DNA of 50,009 bases from Nitrospira sp. (GTDB lineage: Bacteria > Nitrospirota > Nitrospiria > Nitrospirales > Nitrospiraceae): positions 1 to 50,009 of the forward strand of contig JABFSU010000049.1 of assembly GCA_013140455.1 (NCBI GenBank). The letters run 5' to 3'. Below the pieces are notes generated by a model. That model made no database searches. It was not told the DNA's origin and was given only the letters and a program-made list of their open reading frames with translations. This document shows, piece by piece, positions 17,610 through 26,227 of the stretch (position 1 is its first letter; every line of letters starts with the position of its first letter). A program made the translations under genes and the position numbers.

Positions 17610-19135
17610 GCGCACAACCGCACGACGATCTTTCGCGTATTCTTCTCGTCGGAACCCAGGCTTTCCATCGGGATATGCGCTGGATTCAACTCGCGCGACA
17701 TGGCTTTGCATTCGTGCCCGTCGCAAAACGACACTGCACACTCGACACTGATAGCACCACAGATATCCAGGCCATCATCTATCAGGCGGGCGCCAGAACC
17801 ACGGACACGCTGGCTTTTCTCCAAACCGTCGCAAATCGACAGAGTGATCTGTGCATCATTCTCGTCGGACAGAACCAGAAGCCAGACACGGTCGCACAGT
17901 TTCTCCGCAAGGGCGCCTTCGACTATGTAAACTGGCCCTGTTCCCTGACACGCCTGACCGATTCTCTGATCAGCGGACTCAACAACCGCCAGACGTTTTT
18001 GGAAGTCCGCAACCTCTCCGGAGATCTGGCCACCGCTAATCAGTCCCTCGCCCATGAGCGAGATACGCTCAAGCAATTCAATCAACGCTTGGCCGGCCTC
18101 AATCAGTTGACTCAGGCGCTGGCCAGATCACTGAAACCTGAAGATGTCGTTCAAGCCCTCTTCACCGGTGTTCCCTCACTCATCGGGGCCGAACTCATTG
18201 GCTTAGTTCGCACAAATCCTGAGCATGTCTGGACCTGGTCGAAAGGCGGCAACCAGGAACGGGAACACACCCTCAAAACACAACTCCTCGGACGACTCGG
18301 ACGATCGCCCCAGCGCGTCACATCAGGCGCAACCACGCTGCGCCTTGTCGGCTCACGTCCCATACCGCTGATGAGAAGTGAAGACGCAATACCCGCGCAC
18401 CCACAACAAGAAGCACATGCGATGCACGATATTCCGTTGGCGATCGGACCTCACGCCATTGGGGTCCTACACGTTCAACGAGATGAGTCTCAGCCCTTCA
18501 CAGAAGATGAACAGCAGTTGCTGGCGACCATCGGCACATCGCTGTCACTCACGTTACGGAATGCCGATGCCCATCAGGATCTCCAAGACATGGCATTGCG
18601 GGACCCTCTGACCGGCGTCTTCAACCGCCGCGCCCTCGATGAACCGCTCATGCGTGAATTGAAAGCTGGCCTCCGCTACGGGGCACCTGCCTGCCTGATG
18701 ATCTTGGACCTCGACTATTTTAAAACCGTGAACGACCGCTTGGGACACACGGCCGGCGATCTCGTCTTGAGAGAGCTGGCATCGTTGATGACGGACACCG
18801 TGCGCGACGTCGATACGGTCGGGCGTTATGGGGGAGAAGAGTTTGCCATCATCCTGCCGCATACCTCAGTCGAGCAGGCCAGACCCCTAGCCGAACGCCT
18901 ACGCAACTTGATTGAGACCCATGCGTTTAACGTCGAGGATGGTACGGTTCGACTGACGGCCAGCATCGGGATTGCCGAAGTGTGCAATCCGGCCATTGCC
19001 TCGGTTGAGGATTGGGTGAACGCAGCAGATACGGCGCTCTACGACGCGAAGGCGCAGGGGCGTAATCGCGTGGTCGTCCACGCACCAACTCCGCTCGCTC
19101 CGGTTCAGGCTGCCCGGCTCTGCGTCGCAGCCTAG
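17606..19135 (+). CDS. Diguanylate cyclase with receiver-like, GAF-like and GGDEF domains
   Basis: The 509-residue protein has a GTG start coupled to the preceding gene. Residues about 10-125 look like a receiver fold, but the acidic pocket and phospho-acceptor Asp are missing (RILLVGTQAF at the first strand, IILVGQ at a later strand), so it is a pseudo-receiver. A coiled coil follows near 135-165, then a GAF-like region about 170-320. The GGDEF domain covers about 332-500 with DPLTGVFNRRALDE and a GGEEF active site at 409-413. An RxxD inhibitory site (RDVD, 400-403) lies the canonical five residues upstream, so product inhibition is expected. It makes c-di-GMP from GTP in the cytoplasm. The PilZ gene next door is a likely reader. 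Confidence 0.9.
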   Translation: MSAQPHDDLSRILLVGTQAFHRDMRWIQLARHGFAFVPVAKRHCTLDTDSTTDIQAIIYQAGARTTDTLAFLQTVANRQSDLCIILVGQNQKPDTVAQFLRKGAFDYVNWPCSLTRLTDSLISGLNNRQTFLEVRNLSGDLATANQSLAHERDTLKQFNQRLAGLNQLTQALARSLKPEDVVQALFTGVPSLIGAELIGLVRTNPEHVWTWSKGGNQEREHTLKTQLLGRLGRSPQRVTSGATTLRLVGSRPIPLMRSEDAIPAHPQQEAHAMHDIPLAIGPHAIGVLHVQRDESQPFTEDEQQLLATIGTSLSLTLRNADAHQDLQDMALRDPLTGVFNRRALDEPLMRELKAGLRYGAPACLMILDLDYFKTVNDRLGHTAGDLVLRELASLMTDTVRDVDTVGRYGGEEFAIILPHTSVEQARPLAERLRNLIETHAFNVEDGTVRLTASIGIAEVCNPAIASVEDWVNAADTALYDAKAQGRNRVVVHAPTPLAPVQAARLCVAA

Positions 19136-19162
19136 GATGTGCAAGAAAGAGTCAGGCCCACG

Positions 19163-19762
19163 ATGAATCACGCCCAGTCGCTCCAAGAATCGTCCCTCGC
19201 CGTCGATGAACGCCGGGAGTGGATCCGTGTCGACGATCACCTCTTGATGGAGTGTCGCCTCACGAGCGAATCGGCCGACACCCCCCAGCCAGGCACGCCT
19301 CCGCTGACCGATGAGATGATTGCCGCTGCCGTCGGCAAGCCGACCGCCGATCTGCTCGCACGCACAGGCGATACGCTGGCGACGTCGCCTTTCCTCCCTT
19401 GGATCATGAAAGTGGATTGGCTGATGGAGGTGCTGCTGCGGGGCATGGCGCACATTCAGCCCGATAGTATCGCCATCGCGCGACTGACCGAGGTGAATAT
19501 CAGCGGGGGAGGGATCAGTTTTGTCTCGCCGCGCCCGTTCCAACCATCGGACCTGTTGACACTGAAGCTGATTCTTCCGCCCTTCACTCCCGTCAACACG
19601 ACCGCCAAGGTCATTCGCACCTCGCCGCTGACCGGGGCGCCCGGCTACCTCATTGCTACGCAATACGTCGACCTGTCTCCGGATCATCAAGAAGACATCA
19701 TCCGCCACATCATTCAGACACAAGCCGAACGGCTTCGGGCCAGACGGAATACCGGAAGCTAA
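19163..19762 (+). CDS. PilZ domain protein, putative c-di-GMP receptor
   Basis: The protein (199 residues from ATG 19163; a GTG at 19139 would add eight residues but has no usable ribosome site) shows both c-di-GMP-binding signatures: RREWIR at 17-22 (RxxxR) and NISGGG from N112 (D/NxSxxG). About 90 residues separate them, far more than in a minimal PilZ fold, so an extra helical insertion (about residues 40-100) sits between. That fits PilZ-like proteins of flagellar loci that carry a helical module. It directly follows the cyclase gene and probably couples c-di-GMP to flagellar behaviour. Its target is not visible. Confidence 0.8.
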   Translation: MNHAQSLQESSLAVDERREWIRVDDHLLMECRLTSESADTPQPGTPPLTDEMIAAAVGKPTADLLARTGDTLATSPFLPWIMKVDWLMEVLLRGMAHIQPDSIAIARLTEVNISGGGISFVSPRPFQPSDLLTLKLILPPFTPVNTTAKVIRTSPLTGAPGYLIATQYVDLSPDHQEDIIRHIIQTQAERLRARRNTGS

Positions 19763-19838
19763 ACGAAGGCCATCCGCCAGCCGTCGTTCCTGCCTGCCCT
19801 CAGCATTCCCACACGAGAAAAGTATTGCGAGTTATGGA

Positions 19839-20738
19839 TTACGCGGCTTTCGCTGGAGAACCGGCAATCCGTTGTAGAAGAGTGTCGGCAATGTGCCCAA
19901 GCGCCACCGCGGCGGGAGCCGTCGGCTCCAGCTCGGTCACCGGCAGATAACTGCGTACAGCCCGTTCCATGGCAGGGTCGTCTGGAATTTCCCCCAGGAG
20001 AGTCAAGTCACCGCCGACATACTCCTTTAAGAGCTTCCGAAGCTGCAAGACATTGACACGCGAGCGGCCGGCGACGCGATTGAGGATCAGGGCCGGTTGA
20101 AACGTGCGCAGTGACGTCTCGGCAATCCCTCGTCCCGCTTCATCCGTCTTTCCTGCCACATCCAACACCTCTTCGACGCTACTGAAATCGCGGTCCGACA
20201 ACGCCTCAGCCATCGCGTCACGAGCAAGAAACGAGGATAACACGCGGCGGATCGCCGCCAACTTGATGAAGCGATAGAGGTCCAAGACCGAGGTGGGGTC
20301 AGGCGTCGCTACGGCGACATGATAATCAGCCATGAGAAAGAAATCGAGAGCATGGTAGCTGGTCCCGGCGCCGATATCCGCGACAATGATGTCGGTATCC
20401 AGCTCCTGAAAGTTCCGGATAAGTCGCTTTTTCTTCGAATAGGGCATGTTAGCCGTGGCCAACGTGTCGCCGGTGCCCGGAATAATGCGCAGATTCTTGT
20501 GTACGGATAACGGCTGGGCAACCTCCGACAGCGTCGCCACGCGGCGATTGAGAAAATCGGTCAACGTGAGCGGAGGATTCAATAGGCCGAAGAGAATGTG
20601 ACTATCCGCCCCGCCCACATCGAGGTCGGCCAACACCACGCGTTGTCCGTGCTTGGCCAATAAGAGCGCGAGGTTCGCCGACACCACACTCTTACCGACT
20701 CCTCCCTTTCCCGACGCGATCGAGATGATCGTGGCCAT
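19839..20738 (-). CDS. FlhG/MinD-like P-loop ATPase
   Basis: The 299-residue protein (start at the ATG complementary to 20736-20738, with AGGAA upstream on its strand) begins MATIISIASGKGGVGKS, the deviant Walker A of MinD/ParA/FlhG ATPases. It continues with VVLADLDVGGADSH (Walker A') and DIIVADIGAGTSYHALDF (Walker B region). An in-frame start 105 bases further up would add a non-conserved leader. These ATPases dimerise on membranes or nucleoid and place cell-envelope machines; FlhG sets flagellar number. Here it lies between filament and chemotaxis genes, so a role in flagellar or chemoreceptor-array placement is inferred. It is divergent from an HTH gene and convergent with the PilZ gene. 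Confidence 0.85.
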   Translation of the reverse strand: MATIISIASGKGGVGKSVVSANLALLLAKHGQRVVLADLDVGGADSHILFGLLNPPLTLTDFLNRRVATLSEVAQPLSVHKNLRIIPGTGDTLATANMPYSKKKRLIRNFQELDTDIIVADIGAGTSYHALDFFLMADYHVAVATPDPTSVLDLYRFIKLAAIRRVLSSFLARDAMAEALSDRDFSSVEEVLDVAGKTDEAGRGIAETSLRTFQPALILNRVAGRSRVNVLQLRKLLKEYVGGDLTLLGEIPDDPAMERAVRSYLPVTELEPTAPAAVALGHIADTLLQRIAGSPAKAA

Positions 20739-20779
20739 TGTGCAAAGTTCCTGATGGTTGGCGGTGGATATCGAGTACT

Positions 20780-20807
20780 TCATCGGCCGAAGCACCACCA
20801 AACCTAA
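20780..20807 (-). promoter_or_regulatory. Candidate sigma-28 promoter for the FlhG-like ATPase
   Basis: Read on the minus strand: TTAGGTTT (20807-20800), a 12-base spacer, GCCGATGA (20787-20780). This matches TAAAGTTT at 6/8 and GCCGATAA at 7/8. The start would fall near 20773, giving a leader of about 35 bases that contains the ribosome site. Confidence 0.5.
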
Positions 20808-20890
20808 GCCTCGCCCGCTCGCGCATTGCACTGCATGCTCCAATCGATAACACCGAAAGACCCGCTGTGCTATTCGGCACTAGCACCCCC

Positions 20891-20918
20891 TCAAGTTTTC
20901 TATCGAGCACGCCGATAA
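20891..20918 (+). promoter_or_regulatory. Candidate sigma-28 promoter for the HTH gene and cheR operon
   Basis: TCAAGTTT (20891-20898), a 12-base spacer and a perfect GCCGATAA (20911-20918). Transcription would begin near 20925, only about 4 bases before ATG 20929 and about 16 before ATG 20941, implying a leaderless or near-leaderless message for the HTH gene. Confidence 0.55.
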
Positions 20919-20928
20919 CCCACTCACT

Positions 20929-21150
20929 ATGAATAATCCTATGACCGCATCAATCGTGACACAGGCAAACACAACGGATGGCGAGATCTTGACGGTCCAG
21001 GAAGTGGCACGCTTTCTTCGTGTGCCCAAGTCCACCGTCTACAAACTCGCACGTGTCGGCGAATTGCCGGCCTCGAAGATCGGGAAGCACTGGCGCTTCC
21101 TGCGACGCGACATCCATGACTGGATGCATAGTCGATCACAAGCCGCGTAA
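20929..21150 (+). CDS. Excisionase-family (MerR-like) HTH DNA-binding protein
   Basis: The 73-residue protein consists almost only of a winged-helix domain: ILTVQEVARFLRVPKSTVYK for the HTH, then KIGKHWRFLRRDIHDWM for the wing and tail. This is the HTH_17/excisionase pattern. It binds DNA as a small regulator or architectural protein; no integrase is nearby, so excision is not implied. No clear ribosome site precedes ATG 20929; ATG 20941 is an alternative. It is divergent from the FlhG-like ATPase and lies upstream of cheR, so it could regulate either. Confidence 0.8.
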   Translation: MNNPMTASIVTQANTTDGEILTVQEVARFLRVPKSTVYKLARVGELPASKIGKHWRFLRRDIHDWMHSRSQAA

Positions 21151-21237
21151 CGCAGTTCGCGGCGAAGACCGGCTGAGAACAACCTCCGACGGTTGGGGTG
21201 CGCCCCTTAGCGGGGAATACCACGACCAACGTGCAAC

Positions 21238-21251
21238 ACCCGTACGCGGGT
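21238..21251 (+). other. Small hairpin abutting the cheR ribosome site
   Basis: ACCCG (21238-21242) pairs with CGGGT (21247-21251) around TACG, directly before AAGGGAG, the cheR ribosome site. It could modulate cheR translation; chance cannot be excluded at this length. Confidence 0.25.
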
Positions 21252-21262
21252 AAGGGAGCCTC

Positions 21263-22126
21263 ATGGGCAGTCCCGTCACAAAAGCAGAAGTAGAACAGAG
21301 CAAGCGAGGCATGGATGCCGAGACATTCAAACTGCTGCGTGAATTTATCTACGAGCAGACGGGGATCACCTTTCAGGAGAATCAGAAATATCTCCTGGAA
21401 AGCCGCCTCGCCTCGCGTCTCAAGGAACACAAACTCACGACCTATGCCGACTACGTCAACTATCTCCGCTTCGATACCTATCGCGACCGTGAGCTTGTCT
21501 CGCTGTATGGCCTGATCACGACGAACGAGACCTATTTCTATCGGGATCAACCACAGCTCGACTCCTTCATCAAGACCGTCATTCCGGCTGTCATGGAGGC
21601 GAACAAAGCGTCGCGCCAGATACGGATCTGGAGCGCCGCCTGCTCATCGGGAGATGAGCCCTACACCCTGGCCCTCATGCTGTCGGACTACGCGCCGCTG
21701 GTGAACTGGAACATTGAAATCCTGGCCACAGACATCAGTGAACCGATCCTGAAGTTGGCCAAGGCCGGCGTCTACACCGCCCATGCTTTGCGCCATGTTC
21801 CACCTCACCTCAAGACCAGACATTTCAATGCTCAGGGGGAGAACTTTGCCATTTCCTCAATGATCAAAAGCCGAGTCAAGTTTATGAACCTGAACCTCTA
21901 CGACCGTCCACGCCTCAAGCTGGTGCGAGGCATTGACATCGTCTTTTGCCGGAACTGTCTGATCTATTTCGACGAGAAAGCGAAACATCAAATTGCGACC
22001 GATCTCGCAGGGGCGTTAAAGCCCAACGGCTATCTCATCATCGGCTTCTCGGAGTCTCTGACGAAAATGAGTGATGTATTCCGGTCGCAACACGTCGGCC
22101 GATCGGTCGTGTACCAGAAACTGTAA
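21263..22126 (+). CDS. cheR: Chemotaxis protein methyltransferase CheR (copy 1)
   Basis: The 287-residue protein has the CheR N-terminal helical domain (FIYEQTGITFQENQKYLLESRL, here LREFIYEQTGITF onward, about residues 22-75) and a SAM-binding domain with RIWSAACSSGDEPYTLAL (about 115-132), DIVFCRNCLIYFDE and LIIGFSESL. It methylates receptor glutamates to reset sensitivity. The ATG follows AAGGGAG. It is the first gene of cluster 1, 18 bases before cheY. A second CheR lies at 38953. Confidence 0.93.
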   Translation: MGSPVTKAEVEQSKRGMDAETFKLLREFIYEQTGITFQENQKYLLESRLASRLKEHKLTTYADYVNYLRFDTYRDRELVSLYGLITTNETYFYRDQPQLDSFIKTVIPAVMEANKASRQIRIWSAACSSGDEPYTLALMLSDYAPLVNWNIEILATDISEPILKLAKAGVYTAHALRHVPPHLKTRHFNAQGENFAISSMIKSRVKFMNLNLYDRPRLKLVRGIDIVFCRNCLIYFDEKAKHQIATDLAGALKPNGYLIIGFSESLTKMSDVFRSQHVGRSVVYQKL

Positions 22127-22144
22127 GACACAAGAGGAGGACCC

Positions 22145-22528
22145 ATGCCAGCAGATCTCAACATGAAGATTCTCGTCGTCGATGACATGTCGACCATGCG
22201 TCGCATCGTCAAAAACATTCTCAAGCAACTCGGCTTTTCCAATATGGAAGAGGCCGAAAACGGGCAGGAGGCGCTCCAGAAGTTACGGGCCGAGCCATTC
22301 GGCTTTGTCGTGTCGGATTGGAACATGCCGGTGATGCCGGGCATCGAAATGCTGCGCGCGATTCGGGCGGACGAAAAGCTGAAGCATATCCCGGTCCTCA
22401 TGGTGACGGCCGAAGCGCAGAAAGAGAATCTCATCGAAGCCATCCAGGCGGGAGTCAACAACTACGTCGTCAAGCCGTTCACCGCTGAAACGATGCAAGA
22501 GAAGATCAATAAGATCTTCAATAAATAG
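22145..22528 (+). CDS. cheY: Chemotaxis response regulator CheY (copy 1)
   Basis: A stand-alone receiver of 127 residues with D13/D14 in the acidic pocket, phospho-acceptor D58 ([10 protein letters not shown]), T88 and K110 (VVKPF), all expected for CheY. Y107 (NNYVVKP) corresponds to the output-switch aromatic residue. It binds the flagellar motor switch when phosphorylated by CheA. The gene has a GAGGAGG ribosome site and is followed 14 bases later by cheZ, a natural pairing. Confidence 0.93.
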   Translation: MPADLNMKILVVDDMSTMRRIVKNILKQLGFSNMEEAENGQEALQKLRAEPFGFVVSDWNMPVMPGIEMLRAIRADEKLKHIPVLMVTAEAQKENLIEAIQAGVNNYVVKPFTAETMQEKINKIFNK

Positions 22529-22542
22529 GAAGGACGGTTCCC

Positions 22543-23187
22543 ATGATCATTCGCGATCAGGTGAAACTCGGCAATGCGAAGAACTCTGACGACGACGAGC
22601 AAGGCCCGTCCGACACACAGCTCTACGATAAACTCGGCGAGCTCACACGGTTTATCGATAAGACCATTAAGACCATTTCGCAATTTGCCGACCCCATGAG
22701 CGCGACGTCCGAGCAATTGCCCGCGGCCACGACACACTTGCGGGATCTCCGCAAGCTCACCGAAGACAGCTCACACAAGGTAATGCAGCTCGTCGAAACC
22801 ATCGAAGCCAATCGGAAGATGGTCAATCTGCAGTTCGATGCCCTCATCAATGGCCTGGCCAGTTCCAGTCCCGAGGCCACGGCGGCGAAGCTCGCCGCGA
22901 TTCGTAAATCTCTCGACAAGGATGGTCCCGCTTTGATGGACATCATTACCGCGATGTCCTTTCAAGATCTGGTGGCTCAGCGGGTCAATAAACTCGTCAC
23001 GATCATGGATGAAGTGCAGCACAAGCTGCTCGAACTGGTCGTCATTTTCGGCCCCTTCACTAAGGGCGCCGGCAAGGCAGAGGCCAGCAAAGCATCAGAG
23101 ATGCTGAAACAACTGGAAGCCTCGAAAAGTACATCCATGAATCAGGATGTAGCCGACGAGATTTTAAAACAGTTTGGATTTAACTGA
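22543..23187 (+). CDS. cheZ: CheY-phosphate phosphatase CheZ
   Basis: The 214-residue helical protein carries the CheZ catalytic signature MSFQDLVAQRV with D142 and Q146, which align with E. coli D143 and Q147, and ends with NQDVADEILKQFGFN, like the CheY-binding C-terminal helix of CheZ. The long central helices (LRDLRKLTEDSSHKVMQLV) fit the CheZ four-helix bundle. It removes phosphate from CheY. It directly follows cheY. Confidence 0.88.
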   Translation: MIIRDQVKLGNAKNSDDDEQGPSDTQLYDKLGELTRFIDKTIKTISQFADPMSATSEQLPAATTHLRDLRKLTEDSSHKVMQLVETIEANRKMVNLQFDALINGLASSSPEATAAKLAAIRKSLDKDGPALMDIITAMSFQDLVAQRVNKLVTIMDEVQHKLLELVVIFGPFTKGAGKAEASKASEMLKQLEASKSTSMNQDVADEILKQFGFN

Positions 23188-23193
23188 TCGAAT

Positions 23194-23290
23194 GATGGGT
23201 GAACGGTGATGGGTGATGAGTCGAGATCCGGTTCCGAAAAGATAGAACCTTGCGGCATACTGATCTCTGATCACACTTCACGCATCACGG
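23194..23290 (+). repeat. Inverted arrays of 7-base repeats upstream of cheA
   Basis: Four consecutive heptamers of the form GAWSRGT (GATGGGT, GAACGGT, GATGGGT, GATGAGT; 23194-23221) are followed, after about 50 bases, by reverse-oriented units ACTTCAC and GCATCAC around 23275-23288. A similar element precedes motB, and a related one lies inside the second cheA. The region otherwise holds only the cheA ribosome site (CGGAGG). Confidence 0.6.
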
Positions 23291-23311
23291 CAGTTCACAT
23301 CGGAGGGTGCT

Positions 23312-25189
23312 ATGGACGATGAAACACAGGAAATACTCAACGACTTTCTGACCGAAACGACGGAAATGATCGACGGCCTCGATCAGAAGTTCGTCGAGCT
23401 GGAAACTCAACCGGACAACAAGGACTTGTTGAACGAGATCTTCCGCGCGATGCACAGCATGAAGGGCTCGGCCGGTTTCCTGGGTTTCACCCATCTCGTC
23501 GATATTACCCACCGGGCTGAAAGCATTCTGAATAAACTTCGCCAAGGAGAAATGGCGGTTGTCCCTGAAATCATTACGGTGATCCTTGAGACCGTCGACA
23601 CCGTCAAGGTGATCATGGCGGAGATTCGCACCTCCGGGACCGATGTCAAAATTCCCGTTGAAACCATGTCGCAGAAACTGGACGACATTCTCGCCGGGAA
23701 AGTCAGTCAACCCGCAGCCGCGGCGAGCGCCCCTGCGGCACCGATCGTGGCCGGGGCACCGGAACTCGTGAAGGCCGCCGCGCCGCCACCTCCTCAATTG
23801 GGGGAAATCCTCGTCAATGAGGGGCTCGCGACCAAGGAACAAGTCTTCGATGCGCTCACGGCCCAATCCAAACAGCCGGAGCCGAAGCAAGCCTTGGGAG
23901 AATTGCTGGTTGCAGCCAAAGCCATTTCAGAAAAAGCGCTCGATCAGGCGCTTCAGAAGCAAGAAAAGGCCCCTAAGGGGGAAGAAGACGCGACCATCCG
24001 GGTCGAAACCCGTCGTCTCGATTCCGTGATGAATCTCGTCGGCGAATTGGTCCTTGGCCGAAATCGCCTGATCAAAATAGGCGGACTACTGGAACAAACC
24101 CATGAGTCAGACCCGCAAGTCCGTGCGCTGAGTGAAACGCTCACCCAGCTCAATCTCGTGACGACGGATTTGCAGTTGGCCGTGATGAAGACACGCATGT
24201 TGCCCATCAAGAAAGTGATGGCCAAATTGCCGCGAATGGTCCGTGATCTGTCCCAGAAACTCGGCAAACAAGTGCGCCTCGAAACCCACGGAGAAGAAAC
24301 CGAACTCGACAAGTCCGTGGCCGATGAAATCGGCGATCCGTTGGTCCACCTTGTGCGGAATGCCATCGATCACGGCATCGAAATGCCGACCGAGCGCCAT
24401 GCCGCCAGAAAGCCCAGTGAGGGAGTCCTGCGTATTGCTGCAAGCCAGGAAGGCAACAGCATCGTGATCCGCATCCAGGACGACGGCAAAGGGATCGCGC
24501 TCAGCAAGATTAAAGCCAAAGCATTATCCAAAGGGCTCATCAGCGAGGCCGAGCTGGCGACCATGGAGCCGCGGGAAGTCGTCAACTTGGTCTTCCTGCC
24601 GGGATTCAGCACGGCGGAGAAAGTGACGGATGTCTCCGGTCGCGGCGTCGGCATGGATGTCGTCCGAACCAACATCCGCAAGATGAACGGAACCGTCGAA
24701 ATCGAGTCCGAAGAAGGCAAGGGGAGCCTCATCACGATCAAGCTGCCTCTGACCATCGCCATTATTCAAGCCCTGATGGTGGAAGTCGAACGGGCGACGT
24801 TTGCCATTCCCCTCAGTTCCGTCATTGAAGCCGTCCGGATTTCCAAGGACGAAATCAAAACCATCAACGGCCGGGAAGTCTTACATCTGCGGGATCGCGT
24901 GCTGCCGCTGCTCCGGCTGGCCAAAGAATTTGAAATTCCTGCCGACCGCGAACGCGACCGTTTCTATGTGGTCGTCGCTGCACTCGGCGACCGGCGGATC
25001 GGCGTGGTGGTCGATGAATTGCGGTCGCAGGAAGAAGTCGTCATCAAGTCCATTTGGGAGTATTTGGACAGCATCAAGGGCATTTCCGGCGCCACGATTA
25101 CCGGCGAAGGAAAGGTTGTGCTCATCCTGGATATTTCAGAGCTCGTTGAAAACGCCCAAGCCTGGCATGCCTCCGCCATGGTGGCCTAG
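23312..25189 (+). CDS. cheA: Chemotaxis histidine kinase CheA (copy 1) with tandem MshEN-like motifs
   Basis: The 625-residue protein has an Hpt domain (residues 1-110, phospho-acceptor H48 in AMHSMKGSAG), no recognisable P2 domain, and instead two 24-residue motifs at 162-185 and 194-217 (QLGEILVNEG..., ALGELLVAAK...) that follow the MshEN c-di-GMP-binding pattern apart from the lead Arg and, in the second copy, the Gly. The dimerisation helices start near 230 (RLDSVMNLVGELV). The ATPase follows, with LVHLVRNAIDHG near 346 and DDGKGI near 390, and a CheW-like domain fills about 488-625. It autophosphorylates and passes phosphate to CheY/CheB. CGGAGG precedes the ATG. Without P2, CheY must dock elsewhere. 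Confidence 0.94.
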   Translation: MDDETQEILNDFLTETTEMIDGLDQKFVELETQPDNKDLLNEIFRAMHSMKGSAGFLGFTHLVDITHRAESILNKLRQGEMAVVPEIITVILETVDTVKVIMAEIRTSGTDVKIPVETMSQKLDDILAGKVSQPAAAASAPAAPIVAGAPELVKAAAPPPPQLGEILVNEGLATKEQVFDALTAQSKQPEPKQALGELLVAAKAISEKALDQALQKQEKAPKGEEDATIRVETRRLDSVMNLVGELVLGRNRLIKIGGLLEQTHESDPQVRALSETLTQLNLVTTDLQLAVMKTRMLPIKKVMAKLPRMVRDLSQKLGKQVRLETHGEETELDKSVADEIGDPLVHLVRNAIDHGIEMPTERHAARKPSEGVLRIAASQEGNSIVIRIQDDGKGIALSKIKAKALSKGLISEAELATMEPREVVNLVFLPGFSTAEKVTDVSGRGVGMDVVRTNIRKMNGTVEIESEEGKGSLITIKLPLTIAIIQALMVEVERATFAIPLSSVIEAVRISKDEIKTINGREVLHLRDRVLPLLRLAKEFEIPADRERDRFYVVVAALGDRRIGVVVDELRSQEEVVIKSIWEYLDSIKGISGATITGEGKVVLILDISELVENAQAWHASAMVA

Positions 25190-25222
25190 GGAAAAGGGTA
25201 CGGGTCGCAAAGGAGTTCGCTG

Positions 25223-26176
25223 ATGTCTACGCTGATTAATGAAATCGATGCGCGCACGAGATTGGCCGGGGCCAATCAGATGGAACTGCTCTTATTCCAT
25301 CTGGGCACCGGAGAAGTTTTCGGGATCAACGTGTTCAAAGTCCGTGAGGTCATGAAATTACCGCCCTTGACCAGGGTTCCAGAAGCCGACTCTCGCGTTC
25401 TAGGCATGGCCAATATTCGGGGGACCATGGTACCGGTGATTGCGCTGAGACGCGCCCTTGGGTTGGGCGAGCAAGATGTGGATCTCACGAAACCTGAGTG
25501 CAAGGAAAACGGAATTCTGATCATCACCGAATACAACGCGAGCTTGCAGGCCTTCCACGTGGCGGCAGTCGACCGCATCATCCGGACCTCCTGGTCCAAA
25601 ATCAAAACACCACCTGCCCTCGTCCGTGAAAATAACAAGGGCGCCGTCACTGCCGTCACGATGCTTGACGATAGCCGCATGGTATTGATCCTCGACGTCG
25701 AGAAAGTATTGAGTGATATCTGCCCTCGCCCGGACGAGGAGGTCTACGCCGGCCTTACTGAGTTGCCTCAGCTGAAGACGAAGTGTGTCCTTTTTGCCGA
25801 TGATTCTTCTGTCGCCAGGACACAGATCAGAAAAGCGCTCGAAAAGTTAGGCGTTGCCTACATTCAAACGACAACCGGAAAAGAAGCCTGGGACTACCTT
25901 ACCGAACTGGCAGAGGAGGCGGTGAAGCAGGGACTACCACAAGTCAATCGGATTCAACTCATCCTCAGCGATATTGAAATGCCGGATATGGACGGCTTTA
26001 CCTTGACCAAGCAGATCCGTTCAGACCCGAGACTGGCCCATCTTCCGGTCGTTCTCCACTCCTCACTGACGGGAAGTTGCAACCAAGAAAAGGGCGCGCA
26101 GGTCGGGGCGACGGATTATGTGACTAAGTTCGACCCGAAAGAGTTTGCTAGCAAGTTGACGCGCTACATTCTGTAG
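25223..26176 (+). CDS. cheV: CheV: CheW-receiver coupling protein
   Basis: The 317-residue protein has a CheW domain (about 15-165; FGINVFKVREVMKLPPLTRV) and a C-terminal receiver (about 190-317) with phospho-acceptor D250 in LSDIEMPDMDGF and a Lys near the end (YVTKFDP). CheV links receptors to CheA, and phosphorylation of its receiver tunes coupling. AAAGGAG precedes the ATG. It lies between cheA and cheB in cluster 1. Confidence 0.92.
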   Translation: MSTLINEIDARTRLAGANQMELLLFHLGTGEVFGINVFKVREVMKLPPLTRVPEADSRVLGMANIRGTMVPVIALRRALGLGEQDVDLTKPECKENGILIITEYNASLQAFHVAAVDRIIRTSWSKIKTPPALVRENNKGAVTAVTMLDDSRMVLILDVEKVLSDICPRPDEEVYAGLTELPQLKTKCVLFADDSSVARTQIRKALEKLGVAYIQTTTGKEAWDYLTELAEEAVKQGLPQVNRIQLILSDIEMPDMDGFTLTKQIRSDPRLAHLPVVLHSSLTGSCNQEKGAQVGATDYVTKFDPKEFASKLTRYIL

Positions 26177-26227
26177 CCGGCGTAAGTGTGCAGCCACGTG
26201 GTGAGTGAGAAAAGGACGCAACCCGTC

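Noticed and set aside
20842-20850. Second CGATAA (ATCGATAA) in the ATPase/HTH intergenic region
   Set aside because: No acceptable -35 at the right distance; probably chance.
20929-21150. Excisionase-like HTH gene as a sign of a prophage or integrative element
   Set aside because: No integrase, attachment repeats or phage genes are present; this domain is common in ordinary small regulators.
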